From an uncultured Porphyromonadaceae bacterium (lineage in GTDB: Bacteria; Bacteroidota; Bacteroidia; Bacteroidales; Muribaculaceae): a stretch of 64,000 nucleotides of DNA. The stretch covers positions 1 through 64,000 of the forward strand of contig URII01000006.1 of NCBI GenBank assembly GCA_900547825.1. The letters run 5' to 3'. Below the pieces are notes generated by a model, which searched no databases, was not told the origin of the DNA, and saw only the letters and a list, made by a program, of their open reading frames with translations. The translations under genes and the position numbers were made by a program. Positions 46,384-53,809 of the stretch are shown here, in pieces (position 1 is the stretch's first letter; every line of letters starts with the position of its first letter).

Positions 46384-48381
46384 TTAATATTCATGAGTGT
46401 CAATATATCCTCTACCGTAGCAAGTGGTACAACGATTCCTGCGAGTTGTCCAAACATTGTTGGAATCGAAATATTGGTCTTCCAAATATCCTTTTCCAGA
46501 GCATACAGGACATTTTATACGTTTTGCCTGTTTGTGGTATGTTGTTCTATCTGCTTCCTTTTCTCTGGATATTATCTGTCTAAAGATTGCGCCATACTTA
46601 GTGATGTCTTTATCGATATACTTGCTAAGATCGTACAATACCACATTAGTTTTGCTATTGATTAGATATAACGCGACTGGAGTTGTAATAATTCCTTCAC
46701 AGCCATATTTATCAGTCTCATATATCCTTCCGGGTTTAAATATCATCAGCAATCCCAATTCACCGGCTTGATAAGACTCTTGAAGATACTTAAGAAATTC
46801 CAAGTTTGTTGAAGGCACATCAAATGCAAATACCTGCTCAGACTCTCTTTCTCCAAGAAGCTCATAATATCTTGTTTTTTTACAACTACTTGAAAGTGGG
46901 AACAAAGTAAGCATTTCTTCCGCGTTAACAATATAAATGACCGGCAAATTATTTACATTGTAATAGGGAACTGGTATTTGGAATGTGGCTTTATTTGTTG
47001 AAAAATGCCCATAATACGAACTACTCTCAAATGGTCGTATGGAATAATATCGAGCTGTTGATAGAGCATTTTGGTACTGTTCAAACTTAGTATTGTATTC
47101 AGCTGATTGTTTAAACAGTTCCTTGTCTAATTCGCTTATGTCTGATTTACCAATGTATTCCCAGAAGCTTTTATTACACAATGCCCTAAGTTTATTGCAA
47201 GACTCTTTTGAATCCAGTTTATCCGCATTTTGAATTAGGCTTGAATAGCTTGGAAGACCATCATTACTACCTATGTGGGTTGCCAATAACCGATCGGGGA
47301 ACTGTCCATTCTTTACTCGTTCCGTTTGACCTGATTTGTGTGTATATGTTCCGTCCCATAATTCAAAGTCTGATGATTTTTTTGACATTAGACTAAAGTA
47401 GTTATCTAAGGGACTGTCAGTAAATTCATCTATCTTTTCGAATATTACTGACCCATCTTCTGTTCTCGTATATTTCTTATTTGGATTTGCCCATATCTCA
47501 TATACAGATCTCTCTTTAACAGGAAGTGGCACTTTCTTGAAACTCCCCGTAAATTTATCCCCATTAGGAAATATAAGAGAGTAATCATTACCCTTAGAGT
47601 ATTGGAAATATCCCCCATCCGCAAGCTTAACTAAATACCTTGAAGAATTATATTGTGTAGAATCACCATATACGGTTATTTCATTGCGATTCAAACTTAG
47701 CCTGCTCCCATTCAACAAGATAGCGTTTAACCACTTGCCTTCCCATTTCCTTTCGGTAGCTTCGGCTACCCAGTTGTTAGTTTTAATTTTCCCTTTTAGA
47801 ATCTGTGCAAGTTTATCATCTGCATCAGGAGAAAATATTGAGTTTGAAAAGTATAGTCGTGGTTTTGATGGCCTTATCGAGTAATCATAAGGAAGCGTAT
47901 TTTTATTAATGACGGAAATAGTATAATTGACCTTATCGGTACTATCAACAGGAAGTGAATACTCGTCTTTATGTCGATGGCCATAAAATACGGAGATATG
48001 ACCTTTGGCTAGACTCAGATTAATCTCTAACTTTTTTGTCTTTTTGTCGTAAGAATAATCGTAAGTGATCTCTCCGCTATAAATTTTCGCATCATTCAAA
48101 TATAATGATGCAGTGCTGATGTGTTCACCATTGAAATTTCCTGATAATTTCAAGATATATATATCCACCAAAGTCTGGTCATTATAACTTCTATACTTTT
48201 GACCGTTGTATATCAAAAGTGTCCCATATCCCGATGGCTCTTTTTGCTTTGTAGTCTTGTTCTTGACTACTTCTCCCACAAAAGTTAGCATTGGACAGAC
48301 ATCCCTCTCTTTACCAGAGACAGGGATGGTTAGCAAAATCAGCATTACAAATGCTATGATTAGTTTAAGATGCTTCGCCAT
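46384..48381 (-). CDS. Large secreted protein with MORN-like and zinc-ribbon motifs (cargo)
   Basis: 665 aa with a signal peptide (about 1-22). The N-terminal and middle parts are beta-rich, with a MORN-like unit FPNGDKFTGSFKK, and the rest is not recognised. Near the C-terminus (about 630-660) two DnaJ-type CxxCxGxG motifs, CPVCSGKGY and CTTCYGRGY, lie 17 residues apart and probably bind zinc. A DnaJ-like zinc ribbon in an exported protein is unusual. It lies 2 bp after the 129-aa gene and 8 bp before the 167-aa gene, so the three form one operon. Confidence 0.65.
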   Translation of the reverse strand: MAKHLKLIIAFVMLILLTIPVSGKERDVCPMLTFVGEVVKNKTTKQKEPSGYGTLLIYNGQKYRSYNDQTLVDIYILKLSGNFNGEHISTASLYLNDAKIYSGEITYDYSYDKKTKKLEINLSLAKGHISVFYGHRHKDEYSLPVDSTDKVNYTISVINKNTLPYDYSIRPSKPRLYFSNSIFSPDADDKLAQILKGKIKTNNWVAEATERKWEGKWLNAILLNGSRLSLNRNEITVYGDSTQYNSSRYLVKLADGGYFQYSKGNDYSLIFPNGDKFTGSFKKVPLPVKERSVYEIWANPNKKYTRTEDGSVIFEKIDEFTDSPLDNYFSLMSKKSSDFELWDGTYTHKSGQTERVKNGQFPDRLLATHIGSNDGLPSYSSLIQNADKLDSKESCNKLRALCNKSFWEYIGKSDISELDKELFKQSAEYNTKFEQYQNALSTARYYSIRPFESSSYYGHFSTNKATFQIPVPYYNVNNLPVIYIVNAEEMLTLFPLSSSCKKTRYYELLGERESEQVFAFDVPSTNLEFLKYLQESYQAGELGLLMIFKPGRIYETDKYGCEGIITTPVALYLINSKTNVVLYDLSKYIDKDITKYGAIFRQIISREKEADRTTYHKQAKRIKCPVCSGKGYLEDQYFDSNNVWTTRRNRCTTCYGRGYIDTHEY

Positions 48382-48383
48382 AA

Positions 48384-48773
48384 CTATTCTCCTAAATTTT
48401 GTTTTATGAAGTCATCCACATTATCATTGGTTATGATAACGAAGAATACGACATATACGGGATTCTCAAAATTCGGCATTAGCAATAATCCCTCTGATTC
48501 CATTTCATCTGCTTTAGCAATATACAGATATACGGGGTGGTCAAGCTTAACTTCGCCCCTAAGGTGTTCTTTCGGGAGGGTTTGTATGACAGAATCAATA
48601 GAATCCATTGGAATCGCCGTACATACTGCGGAAATCGCACCTAAGGATTCAGAAGGGACGGGCATCTCATATCCAGTCATCCCTTTTATCTTTTCATAAT
48701 GATCCTTCAGGACGGTGGCGGATGCAGTAGTCAGGCTTAATACAGCCATCAAGAGAGCTACGATTTTTTTCAT
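48384..48773 (-). CDS. Small secreted protein of unknown function (cargo)
   Basis: 129 aa from the ATG at 48773, where a clear signal peptide (MKKIVALLMAVLSLTTASA) begins; an upstream extension to 48821 is not needed. The mature part has no recognised domain, and a PVYVVFFVIITNDNVDDF segment near the end is hydrophobic. It is the first gene of the three-gene cargo operon and is preceded by a long structured region (48.8-49.6 kb). Confidence 0.6.
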   Translation of the reverse strand: MKKIVALLMAVLSLTTASATVLKDHYEKIKGMTGYEMPVPSESLGAISAVCTAIPMDSIDSVIQTLPKEHLRGEVKLDHPVYLYIAKADEMESEGLLLMPNFENPVYVVFFVIITNDNVDDFIKQNLGE

Positions 48774-48829
48774 ATACTTTCTTTCATGCCGATAAGCCTC
48801 ACCCAACTCGGCGGTTATCACTTAGGGTT

Positions 48830-49207
48830 ATGAAACAAGAAAGACGTGAGACTTGTCGCCTTACGTCCATCACCTAAGAGGTATGTCAAACTATGAGAGG
48901 AATCCCACAGCCGACATTTCCGGCCAAGGAAACCTTTGAGAGAATAGACAGAAGAAACAATATCTCACGTCTTATTTCATATCTGGAGTATGCGTACCAC
49001 AAAGCGGTTTGCACCTGTAAGATACAAAAACAAAAAGTGAGCACTAGTCTCTTATCCACTCTCAGAATCTTGGCCGGATTTCCTTAGGTTGGATTTCAAG
49101 TTATGCCTTCCTTGCGCCGCCACGAGATTTCTCCCTCGCTTTAGTAATTACAAAGGTACAAAAAATATTCGAGACTAGCACCCACTATGCGAGATATTGT
49201 TTCCTCT
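48830..49207 (-). ncRNA. Candidate structured leader/non-coding RNA (copy A)
   Basis: Read leftward, a 19-bp outer stem joins 49207-49189 with 48968-48950, and a 15-bp inner stem joins 49185-49171 with 49051-49037. All five imperfect pairs (two outer, three inner) are G-U on this strand, and would be A-C on the other. Additional complementary arms exist: 49078-49069 with 48928-48919 (10 bp) and 48973-48963 with 48851-48841 (11 bp), which compete with the stems or form pseudoknots. T-rich runs follow the inner stem and the last stem. No credible open frame covers it. It precedes the secreted-protein operon. Confidence 0.55.
49037..49185. repeat. 149-bp inverted-repeat-bounded unit, copy A
   Basis: Ends in CTAGTCTC (49044-49051) and GAGACTAG (49171-49178) within a longer wobble-paired stem. 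Its internal and end sequences align with copy B at 49451-49600, including the CACTCTCA block and the CAAAG..AAAATATT..GAGA block. A -7-like TACCTTTG (minus strand, 49158-49151) lies inside near the right end. Confidence 0.6.
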
Positions 49208-49450
49208 ACAGATAAGGAAACTAGCTGCTTACAGCCGCAGGAGGCGATATACTCTGTTCATTCATACCTTGTAGTTGATATTGGTTCATGCCCTGAAAAA
49301 GAAAAGAGGAACGATCATCTTGTCTCAGTCATATCAGGAACAAGCTCGCCAAAGCTTACAGCATGAATGATGAGATTCGAGTAAAACGTCCCTCTGAAAT
49401 GTGTATGCTGAATATTGGCCTTGCGAGCCATATAGATACGACAAAACAGA

Positions 49451-49600
49451 AAGAGCGTCTATCTTACTCACTCTCATACTGTTCTTTGAATTGGCGATTC
49501 GTTCCTGATGAGAAAGAAAGGTTGACACTTTTCTTTTTCGATGGTATTTCTCCTCCATCTAAGTGCAAAGTTAATCAAAATATTTGAGATAGACGCTCTT
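49451..49600. repeat. 150-bp inverted-repeat-bounded unit, copy B
   Basis: A perfect 14-bp inverted repeat, AAGAGCGTCTATCT at 49451-49464 and its complement at 49587-49600. It is diverged from copy A but has the same size and order of internal blocks; the stems differ in sequence yet still pair. A -7-like TAACTTTG (minus strand, 49573-49566) lies inside. It may be a structured RNA, a mobile-element remnant or an invertible DNA segment. Confidence 0.6.
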
Positions 49601-49670
49601 ATAGGCAATTAATCCTACAATTATAAGGATTTGAGAGGCTTCTTATTGGGTCATTACGTCTTTAATCTGC

Positions 49671-49967
49671 CTAAGGACTTCGACCGTTGGTTTCGGTTCT
49701 TTCTATCAATGATTGGAAATATTTTTCTTTCCATGAATCTCTTTCATTTTCTCTATCCCATAGTACTTCTCTATGGTGAGCTTCCATTTCATTCTCCCGA
49801 TACAACATCTCTCTGTCTTTTTTAGCCTCCATAAAATAGGCTCCAAGGTAAAATGCCCCAACTAGTAAAGAAAATAATATTGGGATAATAGCCAATAGTG
49901 ATTTTCGTGAGACCTCCCAGGCCTTACGTTTATTATGCTTATTATTTCGGTCAATTCGTTTACCCAT
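49671..49967 (-). CDS. Small single-pass membrane protein
   Basis: 98 aa. A basic N-terminus (RIDRNNKHNKRK) precedes one membrane helix (about 24-47, LLAIIPILFSLLVGAFYLGAY). A long charged, probably coiled-coil C-terminus then extends, rich in Glu, Arg and Lys. Function not recognised. A membrane-anchored coiled coil could be a structural or signalling part of the cargo region. Confidence 0.55.
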   Translation of the reverse strand: MGKRIDRNNKHNKRKAWEVSRKSLLAIIPILFSLLVGAFYLGAYFMEAKKDREMLYRENEMEAHHREVLWDRENERDSWKEKYFQSLIERTETNGRSP

Positions 49968-50277
49968 AATTGGAACTTCTTTTTATATAAATAGTGTCGT
50001 TCCACTATTAATGGTGCAAAAATATCACAAAAAAATGCTGACTCTCCGTTATCTTTAACTTCTTGAAATTTGAGATCTTGCCAAAACTACGATAAATGGC
50101 GATAATTCAATGTATTACATTGCCAACCTCAAAAAATCGAACTTTATTCAGTGATATAATCGGTTATCATTAAGGCCTAATTTTATGACTAACATGACGA
50201 TTATGATAAGCATGACCTCTAGTTATGATAAAAAGAAAGGCACACAACCGAAGTCATGTGCCGTTGAGATTGAACGT
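49968..50277. other. AT-rich intergenic region
   Basis: 310 bp with no gene. It contains the upstream sequence of the small membrane-protein gene, short imperfect repeats of ATGAC and TTATGATA (about 50190-50230), and the terminator at 50239-50262. Confidence 0.45.
50239..50262 (-). terminator. Intrinsic terminator
   Basis: GGCACA (minus strand, from 50262) pairs with TGTGCC (50244-50239) and is followed by TTTCTTTTT. It ends the leftward operon of the 192-aa gene. Confidence 0.7.
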
Positions 50278-50856
50278 TCACTCCACCACCTCAAACTCAG
50301 CCAATGTATAGCAGAGGTCGCTGTGATTTCTGGAGTATGTTTCGAGAGCTTTTTTGCATGAGTCGAGAGATTTCAGATTCTGGGAGCCTGTGATTTTCTC
50401 CACATCCGTTGCCAGTGCTTCAAGGCCGGTATAGTATTCCGTATCTTCGTTCTCGACCCACAGATAATACTTTTCAGGGAAGTATTCTCCGGTATCGTCG
50501 TTTGTCTGATAAATCCCCATACCTGATTCCTCGCATTGGAAATAGAGCTTAATACCGGGGAACTTTTCTTCGATGAACTCTCGGACTTCATTGAGTTCTC
50601 CCCAAGCTGATTCAACGCTGAACGATACTGTACCATCGTCATGCAGTAGCAGATTGTCCCATGAGCCTCTACAATAGATTTTCTCCCAATCTCCATCAAG
50701 CTTGATGACCAGATTTCCAAGCCATGTTGATCCGAAGCCATTTTCATGTAGTCCCGGAGCCTTCATACACTCCAGTTCGTCCATGAGGGAGTGGAGCTTT
50801 TTGAGTTGCTCCTTATCTCCCGTTGCATGATACGCCGTATATGCCCAGTTAGGCAT
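50278..50856 (-). CDS. YubB/DUF1281-like protein of mobile elements
   Basis: 192 aa beginning MPNWAYTAYHATGDKEQL, a start typical of YubB-like ferredoxin-fold proteins found on plasmids and phages. A conserved-looking GSTWLGNLVIKLDGDWEKIYCRG segment and GTVSFSVESAWGEL follow. Acidic, no signal peptide or membrane helix. Function unknown. It overlaps the upstream 75-aa gene by 8 bp. Confidence 0.6.
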   Translation of the reverse strand: MPNWAYTAYHATGDKEQLKKLHSLMDELECMKAPGLHENGFGSTWLGNLVIKLDGDWEKIYCRGSWDNLLLHDDGTVSFSVESAWGELNEVREFIEEKFPGIKLYFQCEESGMGIYQTNDDTGEYFPEKYYLWVENEDTEYYTGLEALATDVEKITGSQNLKSLDSCKKALETYSRNHSDLCYTLAEFEVVE

Positions 50857-51076
50857 GACTCACCTCCTTCCCGTTTTCGTAGCGATAGACCTGAAGAGTC
50901 TCTGTTGTCATCCACTGGCAATCACTGAGGCGAAAGCCATACTTTTTTTCGAGGGTGCTGAGGAATGATTCAAAATCCTCGTATTTCTCGGATTCTTTCT
51001 TCTCTTCTTCTGACAGATGTATGATGTTCAGATAACCACCGCAGAAGTCGAGGATGATTACATAATTTGTGTCCAT
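50849..51076 (-). CDS. Small acidic protein of unknown function
   Basis: 75 aa, starting MDTNYVIILDFCGGYLNII, with an acidic middle (HLSEEEKKESEKYEDFESF). No recognised domain. Overlap with the YubB-like gene and a 2-bp gap to the recombinase fragment place it in the same leftward transcription unit. Confidence 0.55.
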   Translation of the reverse strand: MDTNYVIILDFCGGYLNIIHLSEEEKKESEKYEDFESFLSTLEKKYGFRLSDCQWMTTETLQVYRYENGKEVSHA

Positions 51077-51078
51077 GA

Positions 51079-51486
51079 TTATTTGTTGATGAATTGATTT
51101 TTAATTCGTTGTACTGTCGAGATGCCCACGTTCTGAAGTTTGGCGATATTCCTGACGGAATAGCCTTTCTTCAATAACGTTATGACATCCTTGTATTGCT
51201 CTCGTAAGGCTTCCTCTGATTTGGTCGAGCCTTTCTTCCTTCCTAGTTTGCCACCTTTGGCTATGTAGTTTTCCCTTCCGGAGTTGAGACGAAATTTGAT
51301 ATTTTCTCTTTCAAGTTGGGCGCAAGTGGATAAAGTGGCAATCATAACAGGAGCGAACAGGCTTGGCTTGCCTTCTTCGTCCAATAAGGTGAATTGCTCT
51401 TTCTGGAAGTATATGTTGATTCCTGCGTCGATCATCTCCTTGACAGTCGATAATACCTCAAAAGCATTTCGGCCAAATTGAATCAA
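51079..51486 (-). pseudogene. Serine recombinase, 5'-truncated
   Basis: The frame encodes about 135 residues that match only the back part of a serine resolvase/invertase: the end of the catalytic domain (FGRNAFEVLSTVKEMIDAGINIYF), the long helix (LERENIKFRL) and the C-terminal helix-turn-helix (GYSVRNIAKLQNVGISTVQRIKNQF). About 65 residues with the catalytic Ser are missing. The frame is cut off at about 51487 where a stop and an unrelated frame begin, and its only start candidate is a TTG. It is therefore a remnant. The DNA-binding part might still be made. Confidence 0.8.
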
Positions 51487-51525
51487 TTACTAGGTGGGAC
51501 TGGCGTGGAAAGTATCCTTTCTGAT

Positions 51526-53079
51526 ATGTCGAAAGATGCGGAAGAAACAGACAGACAATGTGAATCATTGTGGTTAAATTGTCTAGAGGGTTATAAAACA
51601 AGCCATAATCTTGAGTCCCTTGACGATTCTCAGAAAGAGGAGGTCGCATTACAAAATAAAGATGTTTTTGAAGGGATATTGAAGGCTATTCAAAATTATT
51701 TGGTGTGGATAAATAACTTACTTCCTCTACAAGAAGAGTTCAAGAAGATCCTTAATGCTAATATGAAGCTAGCATCTGAATGTGATGAATTCATGACGCA
51801 GTATGTGGATGTCTCTTGGGACTCAGAGGATGAATCACATACACAACTTGTGTTGACTCCGTTAGAATTGTATTATGCTCTTAACTTCCTAAACGAGCCA
51901 ACCGTCAGAGTTATCTTTGCTCATGTTAGTCCTGGAGTTCTTGAAGATATACTTAAAGCTTATCATGCAAAAGACAAGGATGCATTCTGCTATTTGATAA
52001 AGACTAATGGGGTTCATCCCTCAGAGAAACTTTTGGATTATCTGGCCGCAGGAACAGAAAAATTCTCATTATCAGGCATTATGTCGTTGTTCCCTTCGGA
52101 TCCATCAGAACTATTTAAATTAATGGATGCGATGAACGATAATCCTATGGGAGGCGTGTTTCTTGAAGACCGATTAAACGAGACTTCTTCTGTGGAAGAC
52201 TTGACTGTCTCCGAAATATCTCATATGTATGGAGAATGCGTTGTCAGATCGGTAGGAAAATTTTGTGTAAATACTAAGATTCCTTTGAAATTCAGAAAGA
52301 AATTCATGGCCTTGTATAATCAAGCCCGGACAACATTCTCTGACATTCCAGATCTCAGTGAACTAACTCCGTGTGAATCTGAAAACGAGATCGGCATGAG
52401 GATAATCGAGAAATTAAGAATCGATTATATCATGAAGAAGATTCACGAGGCAATGGAGGCCGATGGTGGCAACCGTTCTTGTGAGGCTGGAACGCAAATC
52501 TCGGAACAACATTCTGTGTCTTCGGATAAAAGAGGTGATGACGCAACAAAAAAGATAATAAGATTATCTAAGAGTCCTATTTTGCAATCTGAGTGCCTTT
52601 CGACAAAACCCGAGCACTCTTCCAAAATGTATAGGGAGGCTGCAAAAATTCTGTTTGATTTCCTAACTAGCAATCACGACACCGGTGTCTCACTTACGAG
52701 GAATAACATTGAATATGATTTCACTGGATGTATTGATTGTTCGATGGAAGATTTTCTTTACGTTTTAGGAGCAGATATAGAATATGAGCCCCAGACGCAA
52801 CCTCGGATAAATTGGATAAAGGATAAAAGACCGAATTATGAATTTAAGGCTCTCATATACGCTCTTTATTGGCACACTAATGGTAAAAGCTTACAAGACA
52901 AAAGGTCAGGTGCCCCAAGTAAACATCCATATCTTTCCCTCTTTACAATAGACAACGTACCGATTAAGAAATTATCGGAAAATCCAGGGATGGTTAACAG
53001 CTGCGTCTACAGTTGGATAGATCTTTTGAAACAATGTAGCAGAAAGGCATCTGCAAGGTTTAAAAGAGGGGAAATATAA
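51526..53079 (+). CDS. Large protein of unknown function (possibly 5'-truncated)
   Basis: 517 aa from the ATG at 51526; the open frame extends back to 51454, with a TTG at 51478. Acidic and mainly helical. No signal peptide or membrane helix and no motif that could be recognised. A Ser/Lys linker (about 330-370) separates an N-terminal helical region from a C-terminal domain starting near KMYREAAKILFDFL. The frame begins at the break in the divergent serine recombinase, so its true N-terminus may have been lost. It could be a defence or regulatory cargo gene, but nothing in the sequence shows this. Confidence 0.6.
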   Translation: MSKDAEETDRQCESLWLNCLEGYKTSHNLESLDDSQKEEVALQNKDVFEGILKAIQNYLVWINNLLPLQEEFKKILNANMKLASECDEFMTQYVDVSWDSEDESHTQLVLTPLELYYALNFLNEPTVRVIFAHVSPGVLEDILKAYHAKDKDAFCYLIKTNGVHPSEKLLDYLAAGTEKFSLSGIMSLFPSDPSELFKLMDAMNDNPMGGVFLEDRLNETSSVEDLTVSEISHMYGECVVRSVGKFCVNTKIPLKFRKKFMALYNQARTTFSDIPDLSELTPCESENEIGMRIIEKLRIDYIMKKIHEAMEADGGNRSCEAGTQISEQHSVSSDKRGDDATKKIIRLSKSPILQSECLSTKPEHSSKMYREAAKILFDFLTSNHDTGVSLTRNNIEYDFTGCIDCSMEDFLYVLGADIEYEPQTQPRINWIKDKRPNYEFKALIYALYWHTNGKSLQDKRSGAPSKHPYLSLFTIDNVPIKKLSENPGMVNSCVYSWIDLLKQCSRKASARFKRGEI

Positions 53080-53110
53080 GCATTATATAGAAGCAATTAT
53101 TCTAGTATTA

Positions 53111-53139
53111 AGGTGTACTCTTTAGAGTATGCCTTTTTT
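53111..53139 (+). terminator. Intrinsic terminator
   Basis: AGGTGTACTCT (53111-53121) pairs with AGAGTATGCCT (53124-53134), 11 pairs with two G-U, followed by a run of T. It ends the 517-aa gene transcript. Confidence 0.75.
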
Positions 53140-53190
53140 ATTTGTCTTTTTGAGAATCACTATAACCGCTTATGTGCCGTTCCAAAATGG

Positions 53191-53220
53191 TTGTATAACG
53201 TTATATAACGTTGTATAACA
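53191..53220. repeat. Three 10-bp iterons upstream of the DUF3853 gene
   Basis: TTGTATAACG, TTATATAACG and TTGTATAACA stand in tandem, with the same 10-bp helical phase. The central part, AACGTTATATAACGTT, is a perfect 16-bp palindrome. This could be an operator, an excisionase site or part of a replication origin. Confidence 0.65.
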
Positions 53221-53295
53221 ATCTGAATAATAAGCGAATAAATGCTGGCATGAGGGCGCATTCCGTTGTAATTTTGCATCCGTAACATTAAAAAT

Positions 53296-53595
53296 ATGAC
53301 AGATATGGATAAACCCCTTGTAAGCTGTACCGTGGAAGAGTTTCTGGACCTCGCGGTTGAGAAATTTGCGCGTCTGACTACAGGTCTTGATGATGCTGTT
53401 GCTCCCCCTAAAAGGCTTGTTTATGGCCTCGCCGGACTGAGCCAACTCTTGGGATGCTCTCAGTCCACCGCTGCTCGCATAAAGAAAAGCGGTGTACTGG
53501 CTCCTGCAATTCATCAGACTGGTAAGATAATCGTAATCGATGCGGATTTGGCTCTCGATCTTATCAAGGTGAAACGGAACCGGCGACGCGACTGA
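53296..53595 (+). CDS. DUF3853 family protein, excisionase-like
   Basis: 99 aa matching DUF3853 of Bacteroidales mobile elements. A helix-turn-helix of MerR/excisionase type is visible: YGLAGLSQLLGCSQSTAARIKKSGVL, then AIHQTGKIIVIDADLALDLIK. It probably binds DNA near the ends or the origin to promote excision or control expression; the iterons upstream are a natural target. An earlier in-frame start is not needed. It is followed by a 214-bp gap with hairpins. Confidence 0.8.
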   Translation: MTDMDKPLVSCTVEEFLDLAVEKFARLTTGLDDAVAPPKRLVYGLAGLSQLLGCSQSTAARIKKSGVLAPAIHQTGKIIVIDADLALDLIKVKRNRRRD

Positions 53596-53809
53596 AACGG
53601 CGACATAAATAGCCTGAGAGGTAGTGGGTGCTATTGATAACGAGTGAAGCTCACCACTCAAAGAGAACAATGAAAAGTCTGAACAATAGGATGCGCGTGT
53701 CCTAGGAGGGAAACCCTGAATATGCGCTTGGGCGTGGGAAACTCCCATGCCGACAAATTTCAAAGTGTCCCTTTTTAAAAATGGGACAATGATTAAAATT
53801 TTTTTCAAA
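53596..53809 (+). other. Structured gap between DUF3853 and ParB-like genes
   Basis: About 214 bp before the chosen ParB-like start. It contains GGCGTGGG/CCCATGCC (53731-53738 with 53744-53751), AGGG-AAA-CCCT (53707-53717) and an imperfect AGTGGGTG/CACCACT stem (53623-53658). A leader RNA or processed non-coding RNA is possible. The T/A-rich sequence at 53771-53810 precedes the ATG. Confidence 0.45.

Larger units (their letters stand above)
53080..53295. other. Intergenic region with terminator, 10-bp iterons and promoter
   Basis: Contains a terminator at 53111-53139, three 10-bp repeats at 53191-53220 and a -7 box TAATTTTG at 53269-53276 ahead of the DUF3853 gene. No gene is seen. Confidence 0.6.

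Noticed and set aside
49334..49558. A 74-codon open frame overlapping repeat unit B
   Set aside because: It crosses the perfect inverted repeat, has low-complexity basic composition and no recognised motif. The repeat structure explains the sequence better.
48830..49600. A retron msr-msd RNA
   Set aside because: The inverted repeats at the ends of each unit recall retron a1/a2, but no reverse transcriptase is encoded anywhere in the window.
49451..49600. A firm call as an invertible promoter
   Set aside because: Perfect repeats and an internal -7-like box fit, but the box points across the whole segment, no proper -33 was found, and the only serine recombinase nearby is truncated. Kept only as an alternative.
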